Assembly: GCA_036267755.1 (NCBI GenBank)
Contig: DATAVK010000062.1
Coordinates: 18,156 to 82,155, forward strand
Length of the DNA: 64,000 nucleotides
Origin: DATAVK01 sp036267755
GTDB lineage: Bacteria; Actinomycetota; Actinomycetes; JAFAQI01
Direction of reading: 5' to 3'
Shown here: positions 1-8,290 of the stretch, piece by piece
Position numbering within the stretch: position 1 is the stretch's first letter
Layout of the letters: the number at the start of each line of letters is the position of its first letter
Notes under the pieces: model-generated
What the model was told of the DNA's origin: nothing
What the model saw: only the letters and a program-made list of their open reading frames with translations
Database searches by the model: none
Position numbers and translations under genes: made by a program

Positions 1-1032
1 ACCGGCCAAGGTTCGCTTGGTCGCCGCGAGCGCGGAGCTTGAGGAGTTCAGCCGCCAGTTCACCGAGACCCCGGAGGCGCGGTCGGGGATCTCCTCGTTG
101 AAGTACACGACCGCCCGCACACCCAACGGTGCCGTACCTGTGAACAGCTGCCTGATCCACGTCGGCTTGCGGGAGGACGTCACGGTGCCCGCCTCGGCGA
201 TCATGATCGGCTTGTGCGTGATCTTGCGGATGTCCGCCGCGGTCTTGCGGATCGCCGCCACGGGGTTGGGGTAGCGGCCGTGGGCCTTGTCCTCACGGTC
301 GAACACGTCGATGCCGGTCCAGTTCACGTACTTCTTGCCCGGCCACAGCGACCGCAGGCTTTCGCGCGGCTTGGTCAGCTCCTTGTCGGGGTTCCAGACG
401 AACTTGACCTTATTCGCGCCGTAGTGCCGGAACAGCCGGACCACGTGGCGGAACGCCCTCCTGAACTGCACAACCGTGTTGCCATGGACGCCCGGCGAGT
501 AGCTCTCCCAGTTGCCGTTCATCTCGGGGAACAACCGGAACAGGAACGGGTGGTTCCAGGCGCGCAACGCCTTGGCATAGGCCGCCAGTGTCGCGTTCTG
601 GCTTCCCATGTTGATCGACCGGAGCGTGACCGACGCTGGCGGGCTCAGGGCGACCATCGGGATGGCGCCACGATGCCGCGCCCACTGCGCGTAGTGGACG
701 ACCTCGTGCGCCTCCGTCGTCGCGCTAACGTTCGTCTGCTTCCAGGTCAGGAACGTCCCGACGATGCCGGACTTGGCCTTGTCCTGCTGATCATCGGTCA
801 CGATCTCGGTTTCCCAGTGGTCGTCGAGACCGAAGAGAACCGCACGCTTCGGGGGCATGGCCTTGGATCGGTGCGACGCACCAGCGCTCGGCTTGGCGGC
901 GTGATCGCGAGTGCTCGGGGCGGCCTGCGCGGCCGACAACGTCAGCGGCGCAGCGATCGCGAGGAGCGCAGGAACGGTCACCAAAAGACTGAGGGGGCGC
1001 CGGACTGATCTCGTGGGGGGAGATGTAGGCAT
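1..1032 (-). CDS. Secreted glycoside hydrolase family 26-like protein (3' end outside window)
   Basis: Predicted extracellular endo-glycanase of family 26 (mannanases and related enzymes). The ATG at 1032 is followed by an Arg-containing n-region and a hydrophobic stretch (about residues 13-37) ending in SAAQAA, a good signal peptide. Two family landmarks are visible: FPEMNGNW, where Glu170 would be the acid/base, and IMIAEAGT, where Glu280 would be the nucleophile. 344 codons are present and no stop is reached before the window edge, but the strand VVYFNEE (about 309) is near the usual C-terminal end of the barrel, so little is probably missing. Substrate (mannan, mixed-linkage glucan or a self-made exopolysaccharide) cannot be decided. 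The GH26 assignment rests on motif recognition only. Confidence 0.75.
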   Translation of the reverse strand, partial: MPTSPPTRSVRRPLSLLVTVPALLAIAAPLTLSAAQAAPSTRDHAAKPSAGASHRSKAMPPKRAVLFGLDDHWETEIVTDDQQDKAKSGIVGTFLTWKQTNVSATTEAHEVVHYAQWARHRGAIPMVALSPPASVTLRSINMGSQNATLAAYAKALRAWNHPFLFRLFPEMNGNWESYSPGVHGNTVVQFRRAFRHVVRLFRHYGANKVKFVWNPDKELTKPRESLRSLWPGKKYVNWTGIDVFDREDKAHGRYPNPVAAIRKTAADIRKITHKPIMIAEAGTVTSSRKPTWIRQLFTGTAPLGVRAVVYFNEEIPDRASGVSVNWRLNSSSSALAATKRTLAG

Positions 1033-1139
1033 TGAGGCAGACTATCCAGACAGGGCCTGACGGCCGGGTAAGGCACGGTCTCCGCCGTGTCGTGCAGGTG
1101 GGCTCCGCACACCCTGAGAGTCACCGTTTGGGAACGATT

Positions 1140-2024
1140 TCAAACCCGATCCGTGCCGATCAGATCGGCCAGCTGACGGGCGTTGACCTGGGCATAGTTG
1201 CGGTAACAGTTGTTGAGAAGCACGTGGGTCTCCGCGGTCTGGCCGGCGAGCTCGCGCAGCCGCGGCGCCCACGGTCGCAGTTCCTTCTCGTCGTAGCGAT
1301 AGCCGAACCGTTCGTAGATGTCGCGGCTCTGCCAGTTCTCGCTGTGGCCGTGGAACCGCACCACCGCCATGTCCCGGGACGTCGCAGCAACGATCGGCGG
1401 CACAGACGACGCGTAGCCCTGCGGCATGTCGACACAGACGAACGGCAGCGCGTAGGACCGCAGGAAGTCCAGCGTCTCCTCGGTGGCCGCCTTGTCGCGG
1501 AACCAGGTCGCGGAACGGAACTCGACCGAGATCCGGTACGGCGCCGCGCGTTCCTTGCACTCCAGCAGGTAGTCCTTGTTCGCGCGCTTGAGCGTGAACC
1601 ACTGCGGGAACTGGAAGAGCACCGCGCCGAGCTTGCCTGCCTCGTGCAACGGCGCCAACGCCGACAGGAACCGCTCCCAGACCTCGTCAACGACGGTCGG
1701 GTCAAGATCCTTGGCGTAGATGTTCGTCTTGTCGGTCTCCGGCCGCAGGTCCTTGTACAGCGCGGCGGCACGGGTGGGGTGTTGGGTCAGCAGCGAGAAG
1801 GCCTTGACGTCGAACCGGAACCCCTCCGGCGTCCGAGCAACCCATCGCGCGCTGTTGGCTTCGTTCGGCGGCGTGTAGTACGTCGAGTCGACCTCGACCA
1901 CCGGAAACTGCTCGGCGTAGTAACGCAACCGGTCCTCGGCCGAGCTGGCGTCGGCGGGGTACCAACCGGATGCGAGCAGAGTCTTGTCCGTCCACGACGC
2001 GGTCCCCACCCGGATCTCACCCAA
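1140..2024 (-). CDS. DUF72 (YecE-like) family protein
   Basis: 294-residue cytosolic protein of the DUF72/YecE family, a TIM-barrel fold of unknown biochemical role. It has the family opening RVGTASWTDKTLLASGWYP, the segment FVCVDMPQGY and the late motif RFHGHSENW. The start is a TTG at 2024: a GAGGA ribosome-binding site lies at 2030-2034 with five bases of spacing, and no better ATG or GTG precedes the conserved VGTASW. It stands alone on the minus strand, head-to-head with sigma factor 1 across 79 bases, so the two promoters share that gap. Confidence 0.85.
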   Translation of the reverse strand: MGEIRVGTASWTDKTLLASGWYPADASSAEDRLRYYAEQFPVVEVDSTYYTPPNEANSARWVARTPEGFRFDVKAFSLLTQHPTRAAALYKDLRPETDKTNIYAKDLDPTVVDEVWERFLSALAPLHEAGKLGAVLFQFPQWFTLKRANKDYLLECKERAAPYRISVEFRSATWFRDKAATEETLDFLRSYALPFVCVDMPQGYASSVPPIVAATSRDMAVVRFHGHSENWQSRDIYERFGYRYDEKELRPWAPRLRELAGQTAETHVLLNNCYRNYAQVNARQLADLIGTDRV

Positions 2025-2103
2025 TCGGATCCTCGCATCGCCGGTTGCACTCCGTGACCCGCGCTAGTCTGGCCTGGCTGGCCGAGCACGGGAGAGACAC
2101 CAC

Positions 2104-3294
2104 GTGAGCACTGCACGTTCGGCGTCCGTTCACGCCACCAAGGGTGACACGGACACCAAGTCCGGCGGCACCACGACAGATCACCCGACGGCGTCGATGT
2201 CCGTCGTGGATCCGGACGTTGAGCCGCCGACCGGCGCGCCCCCGGCCACCGGCAGTGGTGGCCCAGTCGTCGACAGCACGACGTTGCCCTCCGCCGCGGA
2301 GGAGCCCGCCGAAAGCGAGCTCGCCGAGGAGGAGGACGAGGCCGACATCGTCCCCGAGGAAGACACCTCCGGACCGTCGACCGACCTGGTCCGGGCGTAC
2401 CTCAAGGAGATCGGCCGCGTCGCGCTGCTCAACGCGGAGCAGGAGGTCTCGCTGGCGAAGCGGATCGAGGCCGGGCTGTTCGCGGCCGAGCGGCTGCGCC
2501 AGTGCGATGTCGGCGAGGCCAAGCTCACCAAGACGATCCGCAAGGACTACATCTGGCTCACCGCGGACGGTCAGCGCGCGAAGGACCACCTGCTCGAGGC
2601 CAACCTGCGTCTGGTGGTATCCGTCGCCAAGCGCTACACGGGTCGGGGCATGGCGTTCCTCGACCTGATCCAGGAAGGCAACCTCGGCCTGATCCGCGCG
2701 GTCGAGAAGTTCGATTACACCAAGGGCTACAAGTTCTCGACGTACGCCACCTGGTGGATCCGGCAGGCGATCACCCGGGCCATGGCCGACCAGGCCCGCA
2801 CCATCCGGATCCCGGTGCACATGGTCGAGCAGATCAACAAACTCACCCGGGTCCAGCGCCAGATGCTGCAGGACCTGGGACGCGAGCCGACCGCAGAGGA
2901 GCTCGCCAAGGAGCTCGACATGACCCCCGACAAGGTCGTCGAGATCCAGGGCTACGCGCGGGAGCCGGTGTCGCTCGAGCAGAACGTCGGTGACGAGGGC
3001 GACAGCCAGCTCGGTGACTTCATCGAGGACGCCGACGCTCCGATCGCCGCCGAGGTGGTGTCGTTCGGGCTGCTGCAGCGCGAGCTCGATAGTGTGCTCA
3101 AGACCCTGCCGGAGCGCGAAGCCGCGGTCGTGGCGCTGCGGTTCGGTCTCACCGACGGTCAGCCGCGCACGCTCGACGAGATCGGCAAGGAGTTCGGGCT
3201 GACCCGCGAGCGGATCCGCCAGATCGAGGCCAAGACGCTGTCGAAGCTGCGTCACCCGAGCCGGTCCCAGAAACTGCGCGACTACCTCGAGTAG
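2104..3294 (+). CDS. RNA polymerase sigma factor, RpoD/SigA family (sigma factor 1)
   Basis: Primary-type sigma-70 factor of 396 residues that directs RNA polymerase to -10/-35 promoters. Residues 1-90 are disordered and acidic (EEEDEADIVPEED) with no clear region 1.1. Region 1.2 starts at about 93 (TDLVRAYLKEIGRVALL), region 2 covers 158-230 (DLIQEGNLGLIRAVEKFDY and YATWWIRQAI), region 3 about 238-315 and region 4 about 326-390, with the helix-turn-helix GLTRERIRQIEAKTL. The tail SRSQKLRDYLE is the one usual in principal actinobacterial sigma factors. The GTG start at 2104 follows GGGAGAG. A second family member lies 2.6 kb downstream; which of the two is the essential housekeeping factor is not settled by sequence, though the region 4 tail favours this one. 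Confidence 0.93.
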   Translation: MSTARSASVHATKGDTDTKSGGTTTDHPTASMSVVDPDVEPPTGAPPATGSGGPVVDSTTLPSAAEEPAESELAEEEDEADIVPEEDTSGPSTDLVRAYLKEIGRVALLNAEQEVSLAKRIEAGLFAAERLRQCDVGEAKLTKTIRKDYIWLTADGQRAKDHLLEANLRLVVSVAKRYTGRGMAFLDLIQEGNLGLIRAVEKFDYTKGYKFSTYATWWIRQAITRAMADQARTIRIPVHMVEQINKLTRVQRQMLQDLGREPTAEELAKELDMTPDKVVEIQGYAREPVSLEQNVGDEGDSQLGDFIEDADAPIAAEVVSFGLLQRELDSVLKTLPEREAAVVALRFGLTDGQPRTLDEIGKEFGLTRERIRQIEAKTLSKLRHPSRSQKLRDYLE

Positions 3295-3341
3295 AGGCCT
3301 CAGGCCGGTCACGCTCGTGTTTGGCCGGCGGCCCTGACAGA

Positions 3342-4091
3342 TCAGCCGGTGACGATCAGCTTGATCGCCACGCCGACGCCGACGACCGCGATGATCACCC
3401 GCAGCACCGTGGGATGCATGCGGCGCCCGACATGGGCTCCGATCTGGCCCCCGATCGTCGACCCGACGAGCAGTTCCGCGGCCGCGCCCCAGGCGATATG
3501 GGTGGACACGACGAACACCACTGCGGCGGCTGCGTTGCTCGCCCCCACCAGCACGTTCTTCGCGGCGTTGAGCCGCTGCACCCCGTCGTCCAGCGTGATC
3601 CCGAGCAACGCGAGCATGATCACGCCCTGGGCAGCGCCGAAATATCCGCCGTACACCGCGGAGGCGAACCCCCCGGCGTAGAGGACCGGACCGGCCTCGG
3701 TACGGCTCTCCCCTCGATGTGCCCGACGACGCGCCAGTCGCGGCTGGACCAGCACCAAGCCGACAGCGACCAGGATCAGGATCGGGACCACGTCCTCGAA
3801 CACCGAGCTGGGCAACGCGAGCAGCAGGATCGCTCCCAGCAGGCCACCACTGATTGCCGGCACGAGCAACAGCGAGACTCGTCGCCACTGCCCGACGAGC
3901 TCGCGCCGGTACCCCACGGCGCCGCTGATCGATCCGCCGAGCAGACCCACGTTGTTCGTGACGTTGGCGAGGACGGCCGGGTAGCCGAGGGCGAGCAACG
4001 TGGGAAAGGTCAGCAGCGAGCCAGATCCGACGATCGCGTTGACCATCCCAGCGACCACGCCGACCGCCAGGATGATCAGCGGGTGCAGCAC
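3342..4091 (-). CDS. TauE/SafE family sulfite/anion exporter-like membrane protein
   Basis: 249-residue polytopic membrane protein of the TauE/SafE (formerly DUF81) family, which moves small anions such as sulfite, sulfoacetate or organosulfur compounds; the substrate here is unknown. The N-terminal half-repeat GVVAGMVNAIVGSGSLLTFPTLLALGY is typical and a second half-repeat begins near YAGGFASAVYGGYFGAAQGV. About eight hydrophobic segments are visible. The start is a GTG at 4091 (VLHPLIIL); the open frame continues upstream but that part lies inside the divergent thioesterase gene. Convergent with sigma factor 1 (47-base gap), divergent from the thioesterase (24-base gap). Confidence 0.88.
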   Translation of the reverse strand: MLHPLIILAVGVVAGMVNAIVGSGSLLTFPTLLALGYPAVLANVTNNVGLLGGSISGAVGYRRELVGQWRRVSLLLVPAISGGLLGAILLLALPSSVFEDVVPILILVAVGLVLVQPRLARRRAHRGESRTEAGPVLYAGGFASAVYGGYFGAAQGVIMLALLGITLDDGVQRLNAAKNVLVGASNAAAAVVFVVSTHIAWGAAAELLVGSTIGGQIGAHVGRRMHPTVLRVIIAVVGVGVAIKLIVTG

Positions 4092-4093
4092 CC
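4081..4093. promoter_or_regulatory. 13-base palindrome at a divergent gene start
   Basis: GGGTGC-A-GCACCC, a perfect 6-base inverted repeat, covers the GTG start codon of the TauE gene and lies 23 bases before the thioesterase start. The divergent gap is so short that both genes may be leaderless or share this element. It could equally be chance in GC-rich DNA. Confidence 0.25.
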
Positions 4094-4115
4094 GGCTGAG
4101 CGTAGGGTGCCCGTC

Positions 4116-4895
4116 GTGTCGATTGCCTACTACCTCCCGCTCGGTGACGACCGCTACACCGCAACTGAGCACACCCAAGGACCTTGGGACCGCGGCCTGC
4201 AGCACGGCGGCCCGCCGTCGGCCCTGCTGGCCCGCGAGCTGGAGCGGCTCGCTGCCGACGCCCCGCGAGTCGTGGTTCGGATGTCCATCGACCTGCTCGG
4301 TCCGGTGCCGGTCGGTGACGTGACGATCGCCGCCCGGGTGCTCCGTCCCGGCCGCAAGGTGGAGCTGGTCGAGGCGGAGCTCAGCGCGGGCGACCGGGTA
4401 GCGGTCCGGGCCCTGGCGTGGCGGCTGCGGAGCGAGGCTCTCGAACTCCCGGCCGGCGCGGGGGAGTTTCGGCTACCACCGGCGTTCCCGGACACCGACA
4501 GCCCGTCGGCGCCCGGCTGGGCTGGGGGCTTCATCGACTCGCTGCAGGCCCGGTTCGTCGAAGGCGGGTGGAACTCCGCCGGACCCGCCACCATGTGGGC
4601 CCGTATGCGCGGCGCGCTCGTGGCTGACGAGCAGCCCACCGGCCTGCAGCGGCTGATGGTCCTCGCCGACTGCGGGAACGGCATCTCCAGCCGGTTGCCC
4701 ATCGGATCGTGGATGTTCATCAACCCTGACCTGGCCGTCCATCTGGGGCGGCAGCCGGAGGGTGAGTGGCTGTGCCTCGAGGCGGAAACCAGCATCGATC
4801 CGGCCCACGGGTTCGGGCTGGCCTCCTCTCGGCTCTATGACCGAACCGGGCAAGTGGGCACGGGTGCACAGTCGCTGTTCGTGACCCCTCGCTGA
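4116..4895 (+). CDS. Thioesterase (hot-dog fold) family protein
   Basis: 259-residue protein resembling the acyl-CoA thioesterase-like (double hot-dog, TesB-related) proteins of actinobacteria. It begins with a short beta region and a GGPPSALLARELER helix characteristic of the first hot-dog half (about residues 29-45). The second half contains WMFINPDLAVHLGRQPEGEWL, where the HLxRxPxGEW pattern is typical, and the late segment GFGLASSRLYDRTGQVG. It likely hydrolyses a fatty or aromatic acyl-CoA; the substrate is unknown. Start choice is GTG 4116; an in-frame GTG at 4107 is equally possible and neither has a clear ribosome-binding site. Confidence 0.8.
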   Translation: MSIAYYLPLGDDRYTATEHTQGPWDRGLQHGGPPSALLARELERLAADAPRVVVRMSIDLLGPVPVGDVTIAARVLRPGRKVELVEAELSAGDRVAVRALAWRLRSEALELPAGAGEFRLPPAFPDTDSPSAPGWAGGFIDSLQARFVEGGWNSAGPATMWARMRGALVADEQPTGLQRLMVLADCGNGISSRLPIGSWMFINPDLAVHLGRQPEGEWLCLEAETSIDPAHGFGLASSRLYDRTGQVGTGAQSLFVTPR

Positions 4896-4944
4896 GAAAC
4901 CGAACGCCGCTCAGGTTTTCGGAGACGACTGCCGAGGACACGGC

Positions 4945-5703
4945 ATGCCGCTGAGTGCCGACATGGAGCGAGTTCACCGGATCAGAGAGCTCGTCGAGCA
5001 GCTCATCAACGACCCGAGGCAGCTGGGACCGAACTACGAGCCGATCGTCCGGCTGGCCGACCGGAAGGTGGTGGGCGTCAAAGCCACCGGCCGCGGCGCG
5101 CCCGGCACCGAGCTGGCCGACACGCTCAGCCTGCTCGACGGCGCCCGCTCGCTCGGGCTCGTCGAGCGCCTGGACTGGGCGTTTCGGGCAATGAGCTTCG
5201 ACGACCTGCACGGCCGGGACGATCTCGAGCTGCACCTGACCCCCGAGCCGGAAACGTTCGGCACCGCCTGCCCGCCGCGGTTCGCGGCCTCGGTGTCGCG
5301 CGGCCGCCGTGAGCTGACGGTCGCCGCCGAGCTGCACGCGGACTCCTTCGGACCCGGTGTGACGCTCAACCAGGGCCTGTCGGAGATCCGGGAGTGGGGC
5401 TGGCGGGTCGTCCTCGCCGATGTCGCCGACGACCCCGCTGCCGTCGACGGGGCCGCCGCGGTCGGCCCGGACATCGTCCAGATCGACCTCAGGCTGCCTC
5501 GGCGGTCGCCGGGTGCGCTTCCCCTCGGATCGCGACGGCTGCTGTCCATGGCGGCAGACACCGGAGCCCAGGTGATGGCCCTCGGTGTCGACACCGAGGC
5601 CGCTCGCGCCGTGGCCCTCGATCTGGGATGCGTTCTGGCCCGCGGAGCGTTGTTCGGACGGCCCGGACCACTGCCTCAGGCGGGAATCACCCGCTCGGCC
5701 TGA
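4945..5703 (+). CDS. Degenerate EAL-domain protein, probably without c-di-GMP hydrolase activity
   Basis: 252 residues that follow the EAL fold from end to end without its metal and catalytic residues. YEPIVRLADRKVVGVKATGR (about 32-51) corresponds to the usual YQPIV.L..G.VVGVEAL.R, but EAL is replaced by VKA. GPDIVQIDLRLPR (about 174-186) matches the PD.(I/L)KID strand with Gln for the catalytic Lys. The end GVDTEAARAVALDLGCVLARGALFGRPGP matches GVET..Q...L..LGC...QGYLFGRP. A GAGGA site six bases before ATG 4945 supports the start. It sits alone between the thioesterase and sigma factor 2. By analogy with other inactive EAL proteins it may bind c-di-GMP or a protein partner; that role is inferred. 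Confidence 0.75.
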   Translation: MPLSADMERVHRIRELVEQLINDPRQLGPNYEPIVRLADRKVVGVKATGRGAPGTELADTLSLLDGARSLGLVERLDWAFRAMSFDDLHGRDDLELHLTPEPETFGTACPPRFAASVSRGRRELTVAAELHADSFGPGVTLNQGLSEIREWGWRVVLADVADDPAAVDGAAAVGPDIVQIDLRLPRRSPGALPLGSRRLLSMAADTGAQVMALGVDTEAARAVALDLGCVLARGALFGRPGPLPQAGITRSA

Positions 5704-5720
5704 CCCGCGGGACGCGCGGG
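5704..5720 (+). terminator. Weak GC-rich hairpin after the EAL-like gene
   Basis: CCCGCG-GGACG-CGCGGG, a perfect six-base stem directly after the stop codon, followed by a C-run rather than a T-run. It may attenuate read-through into the sigma factor 2 leader; weak evidence. Confidence 0.3.
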
Positions 5721-5794
5721 CACCCCCCTGCCGTGACAACGAGCGCGGCGTAAGGCATCATGGTGGGTCGCGCCTCAGGAACACATTGGGCGCT

Positions 5795-5807
5795 GTGCAC
5801 GTTGCAC
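5795..5807. promoter_or_regulatory. Inverted repeat in the leader of sigma factor 2
   Basis: GTGCA-CGT-TGCAC lies about 95 bases before the sigma factor 2 start, inside the 190-200 base gap that must contain its promoter. The symmetry could be an operator half-site pair; no promoter hexamers can be assigned with confidence. Confidence 0.25.
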
Positions 5808-5902
5808 CGTCTGGCAGGTCATCCCCTCCAGGGTCGGACCGCCACGACGCACTCAGCACGATATGCCAGCCGACCACGACTAGCCAAGGATGTATGTCCC
5901 CC

Positions 5903-7114
5903 ATGAGCACCGCCACCATCGCCCGCGCTGACTCCGAGCAGACGTTGCCTGCGCCGGTCGAGGAGCTTCTCGACCAGGCCTCCGCAACGAGCGCCCTGAC
6001 GTTCGCGCAGGTCCGCAAGGCGCTCGACGAGGCCAATATCGGCCCGGTCGAGGCCAAGCGGGTCATCGCCGACATCCGCCGGCGCGGGGTGACCATCGGG
6101 GCTGACTCCGGCTCGACCGCACCTGGTGCGGCCGCCGGCGCGACCGCCACGGACGACGACGAGGCGGCGGACGACACCTGGGACCACGAAGTCCCCACCA
6201 CGGACCTGGTCCGGGTGTACCTCACCGACATCGGCCGCGTGGCGCTGCTCACCGCGGAGATGGAGGTCGACCTGGCCCGCCGGATCGAGGCCGGGCTGTA
6301 TGCCGCGGAGAAGATCCGCCGCTCCGAGGCCAAGGAGATCAAGAAGCTGACCCCCGCGGTACGCCGTGACCTGGGTCTGATCTCCGCTGACGGTGCGCGC
6401 GCCCGTAACCACCTTCTCGAGGCCAACCTGCGGCTCGTGGTGTCGCTCGCGAAGCGTTACCAGGGCAAGGGCCTGACGCTGCTCGACCTGATCCAGGAGG
6501 GCAACATCGGCCTGGTCCGGGCAGTCGAGAAGTTCGACTACACCAAGGGCTACAAGTTCTCGACGTACGCCACCTGGTGGATCCGTCAGGCGCTGCAGCG
6601 CGCCATCGCCGACCAGGGCCGCACCATCCGGGTGCCCGTCCACATGGTCGAGCAGATCAACAAGGCGCTGCGGGTCAAGCGTGACCTCGCCACCGAGTAC
6701 GGCCGCGAGCCCACCTTCGGCGAGATCGGTGCGGTGCTCGAAATGACCGCCGAGCGCGTCGAGGAGATCCTCGGCTACGGCCGCGAGACGCTGTCGCTCG
6801 AGACCCCCGTGGGTGACGACGGCACCGCGACGTTCGGCGAGTTCATCGAGGACATGGACGCGCCGGTCGCTGCCGACGTGGTCGACTTCGGGTTGCTGCA
6901 GGATCGCCTGCGCGACGTCCTGGGCACGCTGCCCGAGCGTTCGGCGGTCGTGATGCGGATGCGCTTCGGTCTGGATGACGGTCGCCCGCGCACGCTCGAC
7001 GAGGTCGGTCGCGCACTCGGTCTCACCCGGGAGCGGATCCGTCAGATCGAGCGGGACACGCTGCGGGAGCTGCGTCGCAGCGACGAAGCCGCAGCGCTCA
7101 AAGCCTGGCTGTAA
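5903..7114 (+). CDS. RNA polymerase sigma factor, RpoD/SigA family (sigma factor 2)
   Basis: 403-residue sigma-70 factor, a paralogue of the one at 2104-3294. Residues 32-65 (LTFAQVRKALDEANIGPVEA and following) resemble a region 1.1 remnant, which sigma factor 1 lacks. Region 1.2 begins at about 100 (TDLVRVYLTDIGRVALL), region 2 spans about 167-240, region 3 about 248-325 and region 4 about 335-393 (GLTRERIRQIERDTL). The C-terminus LRRSDEAAALKAWL differs from the SRSQ.LRDYL tail of principal factors, so a group 2 (stationary-phase or stress) role is likely but unproven. ATG 5903 is preferred over ATG 5894 because the AAGGA at 5886-5890 is only three bases from 5894; the twelve-base gap to 5903 is long, so the start is uncertain by three codons. 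Confidence 0.92.
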   Translation: MSTATIARADSEQTLPAPVEELLDQASATSALTFAQVRKALDEANIGPVEAKRVIADIRRRGVTIGADSGSTAPGAAAGATATDDDEAADDTWDHEVPTTDLVRVYLTDIGRVALLTAEMEVDLARRIEAGLYAAEKIRRSEAKEIKKLTPAVRRDLGLISADGARARNHLLEANLRLVVSLAKRYQGKGLTLLDLIQEGNIGLVRAVEKFDYTKGYKFSTYATWWIRQALQRAIADQGRTIRVPVHMVEQINKALRVKRDLATEYGREPTFGEIGAVLEMTAERVEEILGYGRETLSLETPVGDDGTATFGEFIEDMDAPVAADVVDFGLLQDRLRDVLGTLPERSAVVMRMRFGLDDGRPRTLDEVGRALGLTRERIRQIERDTLRELRRSDEAAALKAWL

Positions 7115-7222
7115 GCCTCCGCACGACGGGTAGCCGAAACTCACAGGCAACGAGTAGGTTCTCCAAAGCGTCTATTGGGTACGTTGCGCAACACTCTGCC
7201 TAACGACGACCTGAGGAGCCCC

Positions 7223-7489
7223 GTGAAGCTTTCAACGAGGTCGCTGTTCGAGTCCGAGATGGTGGAGCAGGTCCAGGCCGCCGAGGTCGCTGTCCGCGAA
7301 GCCGAGAGCAGCGATGACGCGCTGTCCGTAGACGTCGCACGCAACCACCTCGACAACCTGCTGTCACTCGCCCGGCGCAACGGGCTGGCGATCAGCTCGG
7401 AGTTCAGCAGCGCGCCGACACCGCCACGTTCGATCACCCTCACCGTGGTGGACGGCGACGGTGCGGAAGCCATCGCTCCGGCCGTCTGA
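7223..7489 (+). CDS. Small conserved-looking protein of unknown function
   Basis: 88-residue soluble protein that I do not recognise. It begins VKLSTRSLFESEMVEQVQAAEVAVREAESS, a helical, acidic stretch with two predicted helices (about 8-60), and ends in a short strand (SITLTVVDGDG). The start is GTG 7223, four bases after a GAGGAG site at 7213-7218. It lies 108 bases after sigma factor 2 and directly before a strong bidirectional terminator, so it may have its own promoter or be the last gene of the sigma transcript. Confidence 0.65.
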   Translation: MKLSTRSLFESEMVEQVQAAEVAVREAESSDDALSVDVARNHLDNLLSLARRNGLAISSEFSSAPTPPRSITLTVVDGDGAEAIAPAV

Positions 7490-7515
7490 CTCCCCCGGGG
7501 CTCAGCAGATACGAC

Positions 7516-7556
7516 AAACGGCGGCGAGGTCCCTCACAGGGATCTCGCCGCCGTTT
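7516..7556. terminator. Strong bidirectional intrinsic terminator
   Basis: A 19-base stem (7516-7534 with 7538-7556) with one G-U pair and a three-base loop, AAACGG at the left foot and CCGTTT at the right, between the small protein gene and the convergent msrA. It can terminate transcription from both sides. Confidence 0.9.
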
Positions 7557-7590
7557 CGTTGGGTCGAGCGACTTTGTTGTCAGGCGATCG

Positions 7591-8244
7591 TTACATCGTC
7601 GCGACGCCCACCGGGCAGCTGGCGCCGGTCGCGTGGACCGGGCAGTAACCGTTGGGGTTCTTCGCGAGGTACTGCTGGTGGTAACCCTCGGCGTAGTAGA
7701 ACTCCCCCGCCGGCGCGATCTCGGTCGTGATCTCGCCGTACCCCATCGCGGTCAGCGCGGGCTGGAACGCATCCCGCGTCTGAATCGCGGCCTGCTTCTG
7801 CGCGTCGGAGGTGAAGTAGATCGCGGAGCGGTACGACGTGCCCACGTCATTGCCCTGCCGCATGCCCTCGGTCGGGTTGTGGCCCTCCCAGAAGGTCTTG
7901 AGGATCTGCGCGTAGCTGACCTTGGCCGGGTCGAAGACGACCTTCACCGTCTCGGCATGCCCGGTCCGGTCGGAGCAGACCTCCTCATACGTCGGGTTCG
8001 GCGTCACGCCGCCCTGGTAGCCAACTGCCGTGGTGTAGACCCCCGGGATCGACCAGAACTCCTTCTCGGCCCCCCAGAAGCACCCCATGGCGACGTAAGC
8101 AACCTCGAGCCCGTCCGGGTACGGCGGCTCAAGCGGGGTCCCGAGGACCTCGTGACGCTCCGGTACGGCGAAACGCCGCTCCTCGCGTCCCGCGAGCGCG
8201 TGCTCCGGGTCGATGATGGTCGTCTTGTGGTGTGAGAACAACAT
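7591..8244 (-). CDS. msrA: Peptide-methionine (S)-S-oxide reductase MsrA
   Basis: Repairs oxidised methionine (S-sulfoxide form) in proteins using thioredoxin. The active-site motif GCFWGAEKEFW has the nucleophilic Cys at 55. Family segments GYQGGVTPNPTYEEVCSDRTGHAE and EGYHQQYLAKNPNGYCPVHATGASCPV follow; the Cys residues near the C-terminus are the expected recycling cysteines. Length 217 is normal for the long form with an N-terminal extension. It is monocistronic, closed by the terminator at 7516-7556, and divergent from the Nudix gene across 46 bases. No msrB is in the window. Confidence 0.97.
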   Translation of the reverse strand: MLFSHHKTTIIDPEHALAGREERRFAVPERHEVLGTPLEPPYPDGLEVAYVAMGCFWGAEKEFWSIPGVYTTAVGYQGGVTPNPTYEEVCSDRTGHAETVKVVFDPAKVSYAQILKTFWEGHNPTEGMRQGNDVGTSYRSAIYFTSDAQKQAAIQTRDAFQPALTAMGYGEITTEIAPAGEFYYAEGYHQQYLAKNPNGYCPVHATGASCPVGVATM

Positions 8245-8290
8245 GTGCCCACCTTCTCTTTGCGGGTGTGTCTAGTGCAACAGTGAAGGG

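Noticed and set aside
214..1008. 264-residue plus-strand frame opposite the glycoside hydrolase
   Set aside because: Low-complexity Arg/Gly/Val composition typical of antisense frames in GC-rich DNA; the minus strand gives a signal peptide and GH26 motifs.
2017..4164. 715-residue minus-strand frame
   Set aside because: It crosses sigma factor 1 and the TauE gene in antisense; composition is shadow-like and no motif is seen.
5760..5918. 52-codon frame in the sigma factor 2 leader
   Set aside because: No ribosome-binding site, and it overlaps the start of sigma factor 2; probably chance.
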